Source of the DNA: Catalinimonas niigatensis | GTDB taxonomy: Bacteria; Bacteroidota; Bacteroidia; Cytophagales; Cyclobacteriaceae | Direction: 5' to 3' | NCBI RefSeq assembly: GCF_030506285.1 | Contig: NZ_CP119422.1 | Location: 6,869,501-6,933,500 of the forward strand | Length of the DNA stretch: 64,000 nucleotides | Shown: positions 29,895-39,598 of the stretch, one piece after another | Layout of the letters: each line of letters starts with the position of its first letter | Position numbering within the stretch: position 1 is the stretch's first letter | The notes under the pieces: model-generated | What the model was told of the DNA's origin: nothing | Database searches by the model: none | Seen by the model: only the letters and a program-made list of their open reading frames with translations | Made by a program: the position numbers and the translations under genes

Positions 29895-30344
29895 ATGACA
29901 ATTGGTATTGCATCTGATCATGGAGGTTACGAGCTTAAGGAAAAACTTGTCAAACTTCTGAAAGAAGACTATCAGCTTAATGACTACGGCGCACATCATC
30001 TGAACCCAAATGACGACTATCCCGATTATGTACTTCCTCTGGCGAAGGCACTGGCTTCTGGCGAAATTGATCGGGGTATCGCCATTTGTGGCAGTGGAGT
30101 AGGAGCATGTATGGTTGCGAATAAGATAAAAGGAGTGCGGGCCGCGCTGATTAATGAAACCTATTCTGCCCATCAGGGCGTAGAACACGATGACATGAAT
30201 ATTATATGTATCGGCGCAAGGGTCGTAGGTGATATTTATGCTCAGGAAATTATTCGTGCTTTCCTCAAGGCCAGCTATTCGGGAGAAGAAAGACATGAAA
30301 GAAGACTGCGAAAGCTAAAGCAAATAGAACAAGGCAATTCCTGA
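29895..30344 (+). CDS. rpiB: Ribose-5-phosphate isomerase B (RpiB/LacAB family)
   Basis: 149 aa. ASDHGGYELKE (D8, H9) at the N-terminus, catalytic base C65 in CGSGVGACMVANK, and HDDMNIICIGARVVG later, all diagnostic of the family. It interconverts ribose-5-phosphate and ribulose-5-phosphate, the product of the next enzyme (Gnd). First gene of the rpiB-gnd-zwf/pgl operon, 26 bp before gnd. Confidence 0.94.
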   Translation: MTIGIASDHGGYELKEKLVKLLKEDYQLNDYGAHHLNPNDDYPDYVLPLAKALASGEIDRGIAICGSGVGACMVANKIKGVRAALINETYSAHQGVEHDDMNIICIGARVVGDIYAQEIIRAFLKASYSGEERHERRLRKLKQIEQGNS

Positions 30345-30370
30345 TTGCCATCCAGAACCTAACATAAATT

Positions 30371-31792
30371 ATGAATACACAAGCAAACTGCGACTTTGGA
30401 ATGATCGGCCTGGGCGTAATGGGTAGAAATTTTCTACTCAATGTAGCAGACCACGATTTTGAAGTCATTGGCTATGACCTTGATCCTGAAAAGGTAGAAG
30501 CTTTGAATACAGAAAAATCTGTAAGCCATGTACAGACTACTAATGAACTTACTGCCTTCATTCAATCACTAAAATCCCCCCGTAGAATCATGCTGCTGGT
30601 ACCAGCAGGTAAAGTAGTGGACTCCGTCATTGATAGTCTGCTGCCTCATCTTTCAGCAGGAGATATCATTATTGATGGTGGAAACTCACACTACGATGAT
30701 ACCACTCACCGGATGAAAGCATTAGAAAACGCAAATATACATTTTCTGGGCATGGGTGTCTCGGGAGGAGAGAAAGGAGCAAGGTTTGGCCCCAGCCTAA
30801 TGCCAGGGGGAAAGTTAGAAGCTTACGAACCAGTACGCGTTATGCTGGAAGCTGCCGCAGCCAAAGTGGAAGGAGAGCCTTGCGTGGCTTTCCTGGGAAA
30901 AGGTGCTGCCGGCCATTATGTGAAAATGGTGCACAATGGAATAGAATACGGCATTATGCAGTTAATAGCCGAAATTTATGATGTGCTGCGTCGTCGGGGA
31001 GGCCTTACAGAAGAGCAGTTATTTACCACTTTTTCTAATTGGAACGAAGGAGCTTTGCAGTCTTTCTTAGTGGAGATTACTTCTGATATATTCCGGCAGG
31101 CCGACGATCAGCGAGAAGGAGAGATGCTGATTAATAACATTCTGGACAGTGCCAAGCAAAAAGGAACCGGAAAATGGACTTCCCAAAGTGCAATGGACTT
31201 GGGCGTAGCTATACCTACCATTGATGCTGCAGTTACGATGCGATATTTATCTTCACTCCGTGAGGAAAGAATCAAAGCGGACAAGCTTTTGAAAGGTCCG
31301 GAACTAAAGAAAACTGAGCATCAGGAAGAACTTATTGCGATGGCTCATGATGCTTTACATTTTGCGATGCTGGTTACTTATGCCCAGGGATTTGCCATGC
31401 TCAAAAAAGCTTCAGATGAAATGGGATTTGACCTCAACTTGGTGGAGGTATCTAAAATCTGGAGAGGAGGATGTATCATCCGAGCCAGGATGCTGGAAGA
31501 TTTCATGCAGGCTTTTGCCAAAGATGATGCTTTACTTAACCTGATGGTTAGCCCTGCTATTGCTGAAATCCTCAACCGTTGTGAAGGAAAAACCCGCTCT
31601 TTGTTAGTACAATGCTTGCAACAGGGCATTCCAACTGCTGCGCTATCTTCTTGCCTGCATTATTTTGATAGTTACAGAACTTCGCGTTTGCCTTCCAATC
31701 TGGTGCAGGCCCAGCGCGACTATTTTGGTGCACATACATACGAAAGACTGGATAAAACCGGAGCATTTCATACCCTTTGGGGAGAATCTTAA
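30371..31792 (+). CDS. gnd: 6-phosphogluconate dehydrogenase, decarboxylating
   Basis: 473 aa, the usual length. NADP-binding GLGVMGRNFLLN near 13, the central FLGMGVSGGEKGARFGPS, and the signature AKQKGTGKW (around 260). Converts 6-phosphogluconate to ribulose-5-phosphate and CO2 with NADPH. Eighteen bp before the zwf-pgl fusion. The C-terminus with THYER and FHTLW fits the substrate-binding tail. Confidence 0.96.
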   Translation: MNTQANCDFGMIGLGVMGRNFLLNVADHDFEVIGYDLDPEKVEALNTEKSVSHVQTTNELTAFIQSLKSPRRIMLLVPAGKVVDSVIDSLLPHLSAGDIIIDGGNSHYDDTTHRMKALENANIHFLGMGVSGGEKGARFGPSLMPGGKLEAYEPVRVMLEAAAAKVEGEPCVAFLGKGAAGHYVKMVHNGIEYGIMQLIAEIYDVLRRRGGLTEEQLFTTFSNWNEGALQSFLVEITSDIFRQADDQREGEMLINNILDSAKQKGTGKWTSQSAMDLGVAIPTIDAAVTMRYLSSLREERIKADKLLKGPELKKTEHQEELIAMAHDALHFAMLVTYAQGFAMLKKASDEMGFDLNLVEVSKIWRGGCIIRARMLEDFMQAFAKDDALLNLMVSPAIAEILNRCEGKTRSLLVQCLQQGIPTAALSSCLHYFDSYRTSRLPSNLVQAQRDYFGAHTYERLDKTGAFHTLWGES

Positions 31793-31810
31793 ATCTGAAA
31801 ATTTAATACG

Positions 31811-34126
31811 ATGGAATTCGTCAACCGAACCCTGGAGCCTACTGTCATCATCATTTTTGGTGGTAGCGGTGATCTGAATAAAAGAAAGTTAATCCCCGCT
31901 TTATTTAACCTCTACTTAGATAAGTATTTGCCCGATAATTTTAGAGTATTAGGATTGGGCCGAACAGATTTTTCTAACGAAGCCTACCGCGATATGCTGG
32001 AGAAGGAGGTGGCAGAATTTTCCAGAAGAGGGCTTTCTGATGATGGTCTCTGGCAAGAGTTTGCTGAGCATGTGGAGTATTTTGTAATGGATGTACAAAA
32101 GAAAGAATCTTTTCAGCAACTGGATAGCAAGATCAGTGCACTGGAAAAAGAATGGAATCAAAAGGCTAACCGATTATTTTATCTTTCGGTAGCACCTCAG
32201 CTTTTTGCTACCATCGCCACCAATTTAGCCTCTACCCAGGCCTGTCATGATCTGGAATGTTCCCGTATTGTCATTGAAAAACCTTTTGGTCATGATCTGG
32301 AAAGTGCCCGCCAGTTGAATAAACTGCTGACCGACCTCTACGATGAAAAGCAAATCTTTCGCATTGACCATTACCTGGGCAAAGAAACGGTGCAGAATAT
32401 CTTAACCTTCAGGTTTGCCAATACCATCTTTGAGCCGCTCTGGAACCGCAATTACATAGATCATGTACAGATCACGGTAGCGGAGACGGTAGGCGTAGAG
32501 GGAAGAGGCGCTTATTATGAAAAATCCGGTGCCCTCCGGGATATGGTACAAAACCATGTACTCCAACTGGTCTCAATGGTAGCGATGGAACCCCCAATCT
32601 CTCTGGATGCCGACGAGATACGTAACAAGAAAGTAGATGTGCTGAAGGCCATCCGGCGCATCAAGGTGGATGCGGTAGACCAGTACGCAGTGAGGGCGCA
32701 GTATGCAGAGGGTTGGATCAAAGGAAATAAAGTAGATGGATATGTGCAGGAAGAAGGAGTTGATCCAAACTCCACAACCGAAACCTATGCAGCCCTCAAA
32801 ATTAATATTGATAACTGGCGTTGGCAGGATGTGCCTTTTTATGTGCGTACCGGCAAGCATATGGCGGACAAATCCTCTGTGATTATTTTACAACTCCGTA
32901 CCGCACCTCATCGTGCTTTTGCCTACGATGAAGAGCTACAACGTGAGCCCAACCGCATCATCATCAACATACAGCCGGATATGGGAGTTACCATCAGGTT
33001 TCAGGCCAAAAGACCGGGTATTAGTCCTATCGTCAATCCGGTAGAAATGATCTTTGATTATCAGCAGGCTTATGACGCAGAGCCTCCTGAAGCCTACGAA
33101 GCGCTTCTCTTAGATGCGATGGCCGGCAATGCTGCCCTCTTCATGCGGGCTGATCAGGTGGAAGAGGCCTGGAAGGTAGTGATGCCGATTCTGGAAAAGT
33201 GGGAAAGTAATGGGAAGAAAGCTTTACCCAAATACATGGCCGGATGTTGGGGACCCCGTGAAGCTGCCCAACTTCTGGAAAAAGAAGGGCATGCCTGGGT
33301 CAACCCCCGAACAGTAAATATTCAGGAGAATGTAATGGAGGACCATGAGACAGAGGCACAGAAAGGAGTACTCAACCTGCATGTTTTTACTGATGCCGAC
33401 GAGCTAAGCCTAAGTGCTGCTGAGCTTTTTGTAAGAAAAAGTAAAGAAGCAGTAGCGCGTAAAGGTCGTTTTGTCGTTTGCCTCACCGGAGGAAGTTCTC
33501 CCAAAGGCTTATATCAGTTGCTCACCCAAGAGCCATTTGTGCATGAAGTACCCTGGGATAAAACTTATGTGTTTTGGGGTGATGAAAGGCCGGTGCCTGT
33601 TGAGCATAAGGATAGTAATGCCGGTATGGCCTATCAGTTATTGTTGAACCATGTACCCGTCCCCGAAGATCAGGTGCATCCTATATTTGGACATCTGCGT
33701 CCAGACATTGCCGCATTGCAGTACGAAGAGCTGTTGCAGGAGTTTTTTCAGGGGCATTCTCCCAAGTTTGATCTCATCCTACTGGGTATGGGTGCCGATG
33801 GACATACTGCTTCCATCTTTCCCTATGTTCCCTTCTCGCATAAGTCTATGACCTGGGTCAAGGAAATGTGGGTGGAGAAGCTAGATACTTACCGTATCAG
33901 TCTGATGCCGCAACTGATCAATCAGGCGGAATGTATTGCCTTCCTGGCTTTTGGAGAAAACAAATCGGAAGCATTACATCAGGTACTGGAAGGTGCCTTT
34001 AATCCCAATGAATATCCATCGCAGCTGGTCAAGCCGGATGATGGTGAGCTGCACTGGTTTGTAGATCAGCAGGCTGCGGCTAAGCTTCAAAAGACGAAAG
34101 TACTGGACAAAACTATTCAAAAGTAG
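31811..34126 (+). CDS. zwf-pgl: Fused glucose-6-phosphate dehydrogenase / 6-phosphogluconolactonase
   Basis: 771 aa in one uninterrupted frame. Residues 1-~500 are Zwf: GGSGDLNKRK (17-26, NADP loop), IEKPFGHDL and the active-site RIDHYLGKE (184-192), ending with KYMAGCWGPREA. After a short linker, residues ~518-771 are a complete SOL/DevB-type 6-phosphogluconolactonase (CLTGGSSPKGLYQLL, VFWGDERPVP, DLILLGMGADGHTASIFP). In most bacteria these are separate neighbouring genes. The fusion would pass the labile lactone directly from one active site to the other. With gnd and rpiB the operon encodes the complete oxidative pentose-phosphate branch. Confidence 0.95.
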   Translation: MEFVNRTLEPTVIIIFGGSGDLNKRKLIPALFNLYLDKYLPDNFRVLGLGRTDFSNEAYRDMLEKEVAEFSRRGLSDDGLWQEFAEHVEYFVMDVQKKESFQQLDSKISALEKEWNQKANRLFYLSVAPQLFATIATNLASTQACHDLECSRIVIEKPFGHDLESARQLNKLLTDLYDEKQIFRIDHYLGKETVQNILTFRFANTIFEPLWNRNYIDHVQITVAETVGVEGRGAYYEKSGALRDMVQNHVLQLVSMVAMEPPISLDADEIRNKKVDVLKAIRRIKVDAVDQYAVRAQYAEGWIKGNKVDGYVQEEGVDPNSTTETYAALKINIDNWRWQDVPFYVRTGKHMADKSSVIILQLRTAPHRAFAYDEELQREPNRIIINIQPDMGVTIRFQAKRPGISPIVNPVEMIFDYQQAYDAEPPEAYEALLLDAMAGNAALFMRADQVEEAWKVVMPILEKWESNGKKALPKYMAGCWGPREAAQLLEKEGHAWVNPRTVNIQENVMEDHETEAQKGVLNLHVFTDADELSLSAAELFVRKSKEAVARKGRFVVCLTGGSSPKGLYQLLTQEPFVHEVPWDKTYVFWGDERPVPVEHKDSNAGMAYQLLLNHVPVPEDQVHPIFGHLRPDIAALQYEELLQEFFQGHSPKFDLILLGMGADGHTASIFPYVPFSHKSMTWVKEMWVEKLDTYRISLMPQLINQAECIAFLAFGENKSEALHQVLEGAFNPNEYPSQLVKPDDGELHWFVDQQAAAKLQKTKVLDKTIQK

Positions 34127-34150
34127 TTTGTCTAAGTGCCTTGTTATTAT

Positions 34151-34177
34151 GTAGAACGACTTTCAAAGTCGTTCTAC
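34151..34177. repeat. 27-bp perfect palindrome between convergent genes
   Basis: Arms GTAGAACGACTTT and AAAGTCGTTCTAC around a single C, 24 bp after the zwf-pgl stop and 13 bp before the stop of the next gene. No T-run on either side, so it resembles a REP-type palindromic unit as much as a terminator. No second copy was noticed in the window. Confidence 0.6.
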
Positions 34178-34190
34178 AAGATTATCTATG

Positions 34191-35066
34191 TTACTTTCTC
34201 TCTTTGATTATCATCACTGGTCTAAAGCCTACATAGGGTGAGCCAACGGAATATCCGGACATACTTTCTACTCTAACATCATAACCGGTATCATTCCAAC
34301 TGCCGCCCAGGGCTTTGCCTTCATCAGCAATCATCTCAGCTACATTGCCACAGATATTGTATAAGCCAAATTCATTTTCAGTGTAAGCATACACCTTGTC
34401 TGTCATGCCTCCCTCTCGGTAATCTGCGGTTGGAGGTACAATTTCATAAGCATTTGTTTTGGGATTGAAAGTCACCTTCTCTGCACTGATTCTCTTGAAG
34501 TTGCATTGAAAATAGCCTTTTTCATCCTGGAGATAAGGACTATTCCAGGCATATTCATTTTGTGTTTCGCCACGGGCAGCCCGTGTCCATTCAGCTTGGC
34601 TAGGTAAACGGAATTCAATCTCATAGCCACCTTTTGATTGCTCTTTTGCCTGTTCTGTCAGCCAGGTACAGTACAGCTTTGCGGCTTCATAAGTGATCCC
34701 TACTACTGGAAAATCAGCAAAAGCCTGGTAAGTAGTATACTGAGGAATCAAAGCGCCCTCGGCTAAGGGAGTTTTTTTCCAGGATGCAGGTTTCTGGTGT
34801 TTGGGCAAAGCAAGCTGATATAACTCTTCATTTTCCTGTGCTTTCAGTTCCTCCAAAAAGACTTGGTATTGTGCATTGGTGATCTCATATTTAGAGATAT
34901 AAAAAGTCTCAACTCGCTGTTTTTGATCATTTACATAAGCAAAACCTGCGGAGACTTCCACATAATCTTTAGCCGCTTCTAATCTTGAAAGCGGATGTTT
35001 TTTGGGTACAGTAGCCAGTACACATAAAGCTACTCCAATCAGTAGAAAAAGTTGATAAACTTGCAT
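34191..35066 (-). CDS. Formylglycine-generating-enzyme-fold (SUMF1) membrane-anchored protein
   Basis: 291 aa from ATG 35066; an upstream ATG at 35114 adds 16 residues before the hydrophobic anchor (QVYQLFLLIGVALCVLA), so the internal start is preferred. The FGE-sulfatase fold is shown by FYISKYEITNAQYQVF, GITYEAAKLYCTWL, FRLPSQAEWTRAARG and YNICGNVAEMI with GFRPV at the end. Many family members in Bacteroidota (for example GldJ/GldK) are structural and not sulfatase-maturing. The paired Cys of true FGE near the C-terminus was not found. Role unknown. Confidence 0.82.
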   Translation of the reverse strand: MQVYQLFLLIGVALCVLATVPKKHPLSRLEAAKDYVEVSAGFAYVNDQKQRVETFYISKYEITNAQYQVFLEELKAQENEELYQLALPKHQKPASWKKTPLAEGALIPQYTTYQAFADFPVVGITYEAAKLYCTWLTEQAKEQSKGGYEIEFRLPSQAEWTRAARGETQNEYAWNSPYLQDEKGYFQCNFKRISAEKVTFNPKTNAYEIVPPTADYREGGMTDKVYAYTENEFGLYNICGNVAEMIADEGKALGGSWNDTGYDVRVESMSGYSVGSPYVGFRPVMIIKERK

Positions 35067-35371
35067 AACACCTGTTTTTTTAATTGAACCATGATTCATA
35101 CATACCTCATGCATGATAATTTAAGCATCTTTTTGAATTATCGTAGAAATGAAGGTTTATATTCTGATCATGAGAGGTGAAACGAATAAAAATTACACTA
35201 TCCTATAATTACATTTCATTCAAATTACCATAAAATGTATACAGTAAGCGGGTGTCTATGTATGTCAATGTTATACATAATGTGAAGTCTTACAAACTAT
35301 TTTTTTAGAAAATCTTCAAATCTGAAGAATGCTGTTTCATCTGGCTTACTACGTATTTTAAGCTTAATCCT

Positions 35372-35524
35372 ATGATTTTGGCTAATTACGCAGAATTTAT
35401 AACTCACCTCAAAAAGTGTCTGGATGAGGTTGAGAAAAATCAGGAAATCTTAATTATCAAAATAGAATCAGGCAATGGAACAGTGGTGGACCAAGTGTCT
35501 TGGAGCGAAAATATTGATCTATAA
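35372..35524 (+). CDS. Mini YefM/Phd-like antitoxin-family protein (50 aa)
   Basis: ATG 35372 to TAA 35524. ANYAEFITHLKKCLDEVEKN followed by QEILIIKIESGNGTVV has the pattern of the DNA-binding N-terminal half of YefM/Phd antitoxins (N-Y-x-E-F ... L-x-x-x-L-D-x-V). The usual C-terminal toxin-neutralising half is missing, and no RelE/YoeB-like toxin ORF follows in the next 700 bp. Either a solitary truncated antitoxin remnant or a small stand-alone regulator. Similarity is by eye. Confidence 0.45.
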   Translation: MILANYAEFITHLKKCLDEVEKNQEILIIKIESGNGTVVDQVSWSENIDL

Positions 35525-36240
35525 TTGCATACCTCACTGTGATAGTGAAGAGCACGACGGCTTAATAAAAGCTAGCTGTAAATTGGATGGCCGATGCCAA
35601 TGCAAAACGATCATTTAGAAAGAAATAACTCGTGTTTTCTGTTGCGATGACACGCTTGCTTATGACATGATAAAGAAGGTTACCTCTCTTCATAATACTA
35701 AAACAATCACATGAAGCAGAAAAATTAAACATATAATAGGCTAAGCATATTTTATGAAGCTCTTTTTCCTGCATCAATTGTGTTTTGAGAATGATCTGAA
35801 GAAAATAAAAAACCTGTCATTTTTTCGGAAAAAGAAAAAAGAAAGTTGAGAATACAGGTTTAATAACTCTGAAGAATACACATCTTATACCTAAGAAAAA
35901 AGACTTAAAGGTGAAAATCAGCCTTGATCTTGGTACACGCGCTTTTTTTGAAATAAAATAGTTGATAAATCATGATTCAGAAAAAATCCTTAATTTGCCA
36001 ATTTTTCAATATGTGTAGATAAAAAGTATCTCGTTTGCATTTATTTTCTTAAATCCAACTTGGATTGTCTGATTTTCAATACTGAGAAAATTAATACGCT
36101 CCTACTCATTCACAATCTCGTTTTTACTCATTGGTGTAAGCAATCTCCAGCTATTTCAATGAAATCCCCTCGCTTTTTTCTGAACATTGTGTCAAGATCC
36201 CGTAAGCAGTTCAAATCATTTTAGGCAGTAAACAAATCCC
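35525..36240. other. 716-bp spacer upstream of the Cache-GAF gene
   Basis: AT-rich. A 71-aa minus-strand frame (35562-35777) has no recognisable features and is not called. Inverted arms AAACCTGT (35810) and ACAGGTTT (35854) are far apart. The stretch may hold the promoter of the Cache-GAF operon; no clear -7/-33 pair was recognised. Confidence 0.4.
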
Positions 36241-38076
36241 ATGAATATCAAAAAGAAAATTATTCTGTCAGTATCCCTGCTGCTAAGCCTGAGCATTTTG
36301 ATTGTATGCTCGCTGTCAGTATATAACATATGGACAAAGGGGCAGCAGGAAATCAAGGATTTCAGAAAAAACCAGATGGCAAATAAAAAGGATTATTTGA
36401 TAGACATTGTGGATGTGGCCTATGGAATGATCGTAACTCAATATCAGAAAACCCAAAATCCTGAGGAAGTACTGGACTATATATATACGCTGCCTGAGTT
36501 TATCGCTGATACCCTTGAGAAAGCCGAAGTTAATGAAGCTGATGTTGTTGAGCATAGTAAGCAGGAAATCCTGTCATTGTACGGAGAGCAGGCCAGAGAG
36601 CAAATGCTGAAGGAAATTCTGGAGGAGTTATCTACCATTCGTTTTGATGGTGAAGAAGGTTACTTTTGGGTTACCGACGCAAAGTTACCCTATCCTACCA
36701 TGCTGATGCATGCTGCCAAGCCTCTTAACGCAGGTAAAACAATGAACGATGATGAATACAATACTGAAAAGTATGAAAAGAAAAACATTTATCAGGCGAG
36801 GGCAGAACTTTGTGTCAAAGAGGGAGATGCGTATGTAGAATATATTATAGAAAAACCCGATACCGAAGAGGTGTTTGATAAACTGTCTTATTCAAAACTT
36901 TTCAAACCGCTTGGCTGGATCATCTCTACCGGAATTTATATTGACCAGATTGATGAAGTAGTTGCTGTTAAAGAAGCAGCAGTTCAGGATCAGATTAAGG
37001 ACATTATCATCAGGTTTATTTTGATCTCATTGGTATTATTGATCATTGGAAATACGTTGACCATCCGTTTTAGCAACAATTTATCCCAAAGCATCAGTAG
37101 AATACAAGAGCGACTGAGCCTTTTGTCAGAAGGAAAAATGACTGATCAGTTGGAAGTAGTACGTAAAGATGAGCTTGGTATGATGATGACTTCTATGAAT
37201 CATCTGGTAGAAGGCATGAACCAATACACTACTTTTGCCAAGCAGATAGGAGAAGGTAAACTGGATACAGATTTTGTGCTTTTGAGCGATGAAGATGTAT
37301 TAGGAAATGAGCTGATACAAATGCGAGATAAGCTCAAAAACAATACAGAAGAAAGCCAGAAGCGAAACTGGGTAACAGAAGGGCTGGCCAGATTTGTAGA
37401 AATCCTTCGGAAGAACAATGAAAACATGGAGGCTTTGGGAGATGAAATTCTCAAACATATCTCCAATTACATGCAAGTAAATCAGGGAGCTATTTACATT
37501 CTGGAAGATGGAGAGGGTGGTGAATCTGCTTATCTAAAACAAATAGCCACTTATGCCTATGGGAAGAAAAAATTTATAGAAAATAAAGTAGACATCGGCG
37601 AAGGTTTGGTAGGCCAATGTTTTCTGGAGAAAGAAAAGATAATCCTTACTGAAATTCCTGAGGATTATATCAGAATTACCTCGGGTTTGGGAGGAGCTGC
37701 CCCTTCCTTGATTGCCATTTTACCCTTGGTCCATGATGAAGAAGTCATGGGCATACTGGAACTCGCAAGTTTCCATGAATTACATGATTATCAGTATGAT
37801 TTTCTGGAACAGTTGTGCGAAAGCATATCCTCAACAGTGAGTGCACTTAGGGTGAATATCCGTACAAAACTTTTGCTGGAAGAAAGCCAGGCTATGTCCA
37901 ATCAATTGCAGGCGCAGGAAGAAGAGTTGCGTCAAAACCAGGAAGAGATGCAGGCCACACAGGAGGAGATGGTACGCAAACAGAAGGAACTTGAGCAGGT
38001 AAATGCAAGACAGCAACAGAAGATTGAAGAACTACAAAGTCAGCTTAATGTATCAGAAAGCAATCAAACAGTATAA
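36241..38076 (+). CDS. Cache-HAMP-GAF transmembrane sensor without recognised output domain
   Basis: 611 aa. TM1 about 7-30; periplasmic single-Cache domain about 35-245 with EGYFWVTDAK and MLMHAAKPLNAGK typical of sCache_2; TM2 about 257-280; HAMP about 280-335; GAF about 380-545 (NKVDIGEGLVGQCFLEKE, IAILPLVHDEEVMGILELAS); then a C-terminal coiled coil rich in Q/E (about 550-605). No histidine kinase, cyclase, GGDEF or methyl-accepting domain follows, so it must signal through protein contact. Three bp before an alginate-export-type porin gene, a likely translationally coupled operon. Confidence 0.85.
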   Translation: MNIKKKIILSVSLLLSLSILIVCSLSVYNIWTKGQQEIKDFRKNQMANKKDYLIDIVDVAYGMIVTQYQKTQNPEEVLDYIYTLPEFIADTLEKAEVNEADVVEHSKQEILSLYGEQAREQMLKEILEELSTIRFDGEEGYFWVTDAKLPYPTMLMHAAKPLNAGKTMNDDEYNTEKYEKKNIYQARAELCVKEGDAYVEYIIEKPDTEEVFDKLSYSKLFKPLGWIISTGIYIDQIDEVVAVKEAAVQDQIKDIIIRFILISLVLLIIGNTLTIRFSNNLSQSISRIQERLSLLSEGKMTDQLEVVRKDELGMMMTSMNHLVEGMNQYTTFAKQIGEGKLDTDFVLLSDEDVLGNELIQMRDKLKNNTEESQKRNWVTEGLARFVEILRKNNENMEALGDEILKHISNYMQVNQGAIYILEDGEGGESAYLKQIATYAYGKKKFIENKVDIGEGLVGQCFLEKEKIILTEIPEDYIRITSGLGGAAPSLIAILPLVHDEEVMGILELASFHELHDYQYDFLEQLCESISSTVSALRVNIRTKLLLEESQAMSNQLQAQEEELRQNQEEMQATQEEMVRKQKELEQVNARQQQKIEELQSQLNVSESNQTV

Positions 38077-38079
38077 TCC

Positions 38080-39330
38080 GTGAGGTTCACTTTACTAACA
38101 TTGTCCTTTTTCAGCAGCCTTGTCAGTGCATTTGCCCAGTTTACTTTTGGTGGAGAGATCCGTCCCCGCTTTGAATACAGACATGGAGCACATGATATAC
38201 CTTCATCAGATGACAAAGCTGCCATACATATTTCGCAACGCAGCAGACTAAATGTAGCCTATGCGTTTGACGAAAAATGGGAGGCCTATCTTTCTATCCA
38301 GGATGTGAGGGTCTGGGGAGAGCAGGGAGATAGGGGAGATGCTTCTACTTTTAATCTTTATCAGGGATGGGTTCAGGGAAATTTAGCCAAAAAGTGGCAG
38401 TTTAAGCTTGGCCGTCAGGAACTAAGCTATGATGATGGCTATCTTTTTAATCCTCGCAACTGGGGACAACCAGGCAGGACCCATGATGTCGGGCTTATTA
38501 AATTTACTGACTCAACTTTTCAGCTACATTTGCTGGCAGGACATAGCCAGAACAGAGCTGATAACTTTAATACCTTTTACGATCAGCAAGATTATTACAA
38601 AAACCTGCAAATGCTGTGGATGCATAAAGAGATCGCTAATCAGTGGAAAGCTTCTTTTGTAGCGGTCAACCGAGGGCTTCAAAGAACAGACTCAACCCTT
38701 GCTTATGATCATACTATGGGCGGAAATCTGGCATTTAAGCAAAGTAAATACTCATTCCGTATACAGGCGTATGGTCAATTTGGGGATGGACTGGAAATTG
38801 ATCGTAAAAGTGCTTACTTATGGTCAGCTCAGGCTGCTTACTACCTCTCCAGAAATTTACAGATTTCTCTTAAAACAGACATTGTATCAGGTACAGATAC
38901 GCAAACAACCCAAGACCCTTTGGCACAAGAGACTAACACATTTGATGTGCTCTATGGTTACAGACATAAATACTACGGCCATATGGATTATTTCTATCTG
39001 AGCTTTGCACCAAGTACTGGCTTAGAAGATTTGGTCTTTGGTCTCAAGTATAAACCAGTACCCCGATTAACAACTACAGTAGATTTACATTCATTTTATG
39101 CTCAGGCTAGCTTAACTTCACCCACAGATGTACAAGAACCGGTAGACAGCCATTTGGGGGAAGAACTGGACATTGCATTTGAATATCAGGCATATGAGCA
39201 TGTGAAAGTACAAGGCGGCTATTCTCAAATGTTTGCCACTCCAAGCATGGAAGTGCTAAGAGGACACGGAAATCATAAAGAAACTGCCAACTGGATTTGG
39301 TTACAAGCGTCATTTATCCTAAAACAATAA
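38080..39330 (+). CDS. Alginate-export-family outer-membrane porin
   Basis: 416 aa. GTG start at 38080 gives a signal peptide (MRFTLLTLSFFSSLVSAFAQ). The mature protein (FGGEIRPRFEYRHG, WVQGNLAKKWQFKLGRQELSYDD, GHMDYFYLSF) matches PF13372, beta-barrel porins including AlgE that pass anionic polysaccharides or other solutes. It directly follows the Cache sensor with a 3-bp gap, so the sensed ligand and transported solute may be linked. Substrate is not determined. Confidence 0.82.
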   Translation: MRFTLLTLSFFSSLVSAFAQFTFGGEIRPRFEYRHGAHDIPSSDDKAAIHISQRSRLNVAYAFDEKWEAYLSIQDVRVWGEQGDRGDASTFNLYQGWVQGNLAKKWQFKLGRQELSYDDGYLFNPRNWGQPGRTHDVGLIKFTDSTFQLHLLAGHSQNRADNFNTFYDQQDYYKNLQMLWMHKEIANQWKASFVAVNRGLQRTDSTLAYDHTMGGNLAFKQSKYSFRIQAYGQFGDGLEIDRKSAYLWSAQAAYYLSRNLQISLKTDIVSGTDTQTTQDPLAQETNTFDVLYGYRHKYYGHMDYFYLSFAPSTGLEDLVFGLKYKPVPRLTTTVDLHSFYAQASLTSPTDVQEPVDSHLGEELDIAFEYQAYEHVKVQGGYSQMFATPSMEVLRGHGNHKETANWIWLQASFILKQ

Positions 39331-39598
39331 GCCAGCAAAGTAAAGTTTAACTTATCACAGGTCGTTTAGATAGTTTTATTAGCCAAGAGCTTGTGACACC
39401 AAGGCTCGCAGTATCGACAGCCAGTCCTCACAAACCTCTTCTAAAGACGCATTTTTGTTATGCGCAACAAAACAATCGTATCATCTATAATAGGATGGTT
39501 TGCTAAAAAACATTCAGAATTTTTTTACCTTTTAGGGGATTTATGATGGAGGGATTCTTTTTCTTCAGATTTATTGATGACCCATAAACAATCCTAGA

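Noticed and set aside
29676-30296. 206-aa minus-strand frame over rpiB
   Set aside because: Shadow frame opposite a clear RpiB gene; no domain pattern.
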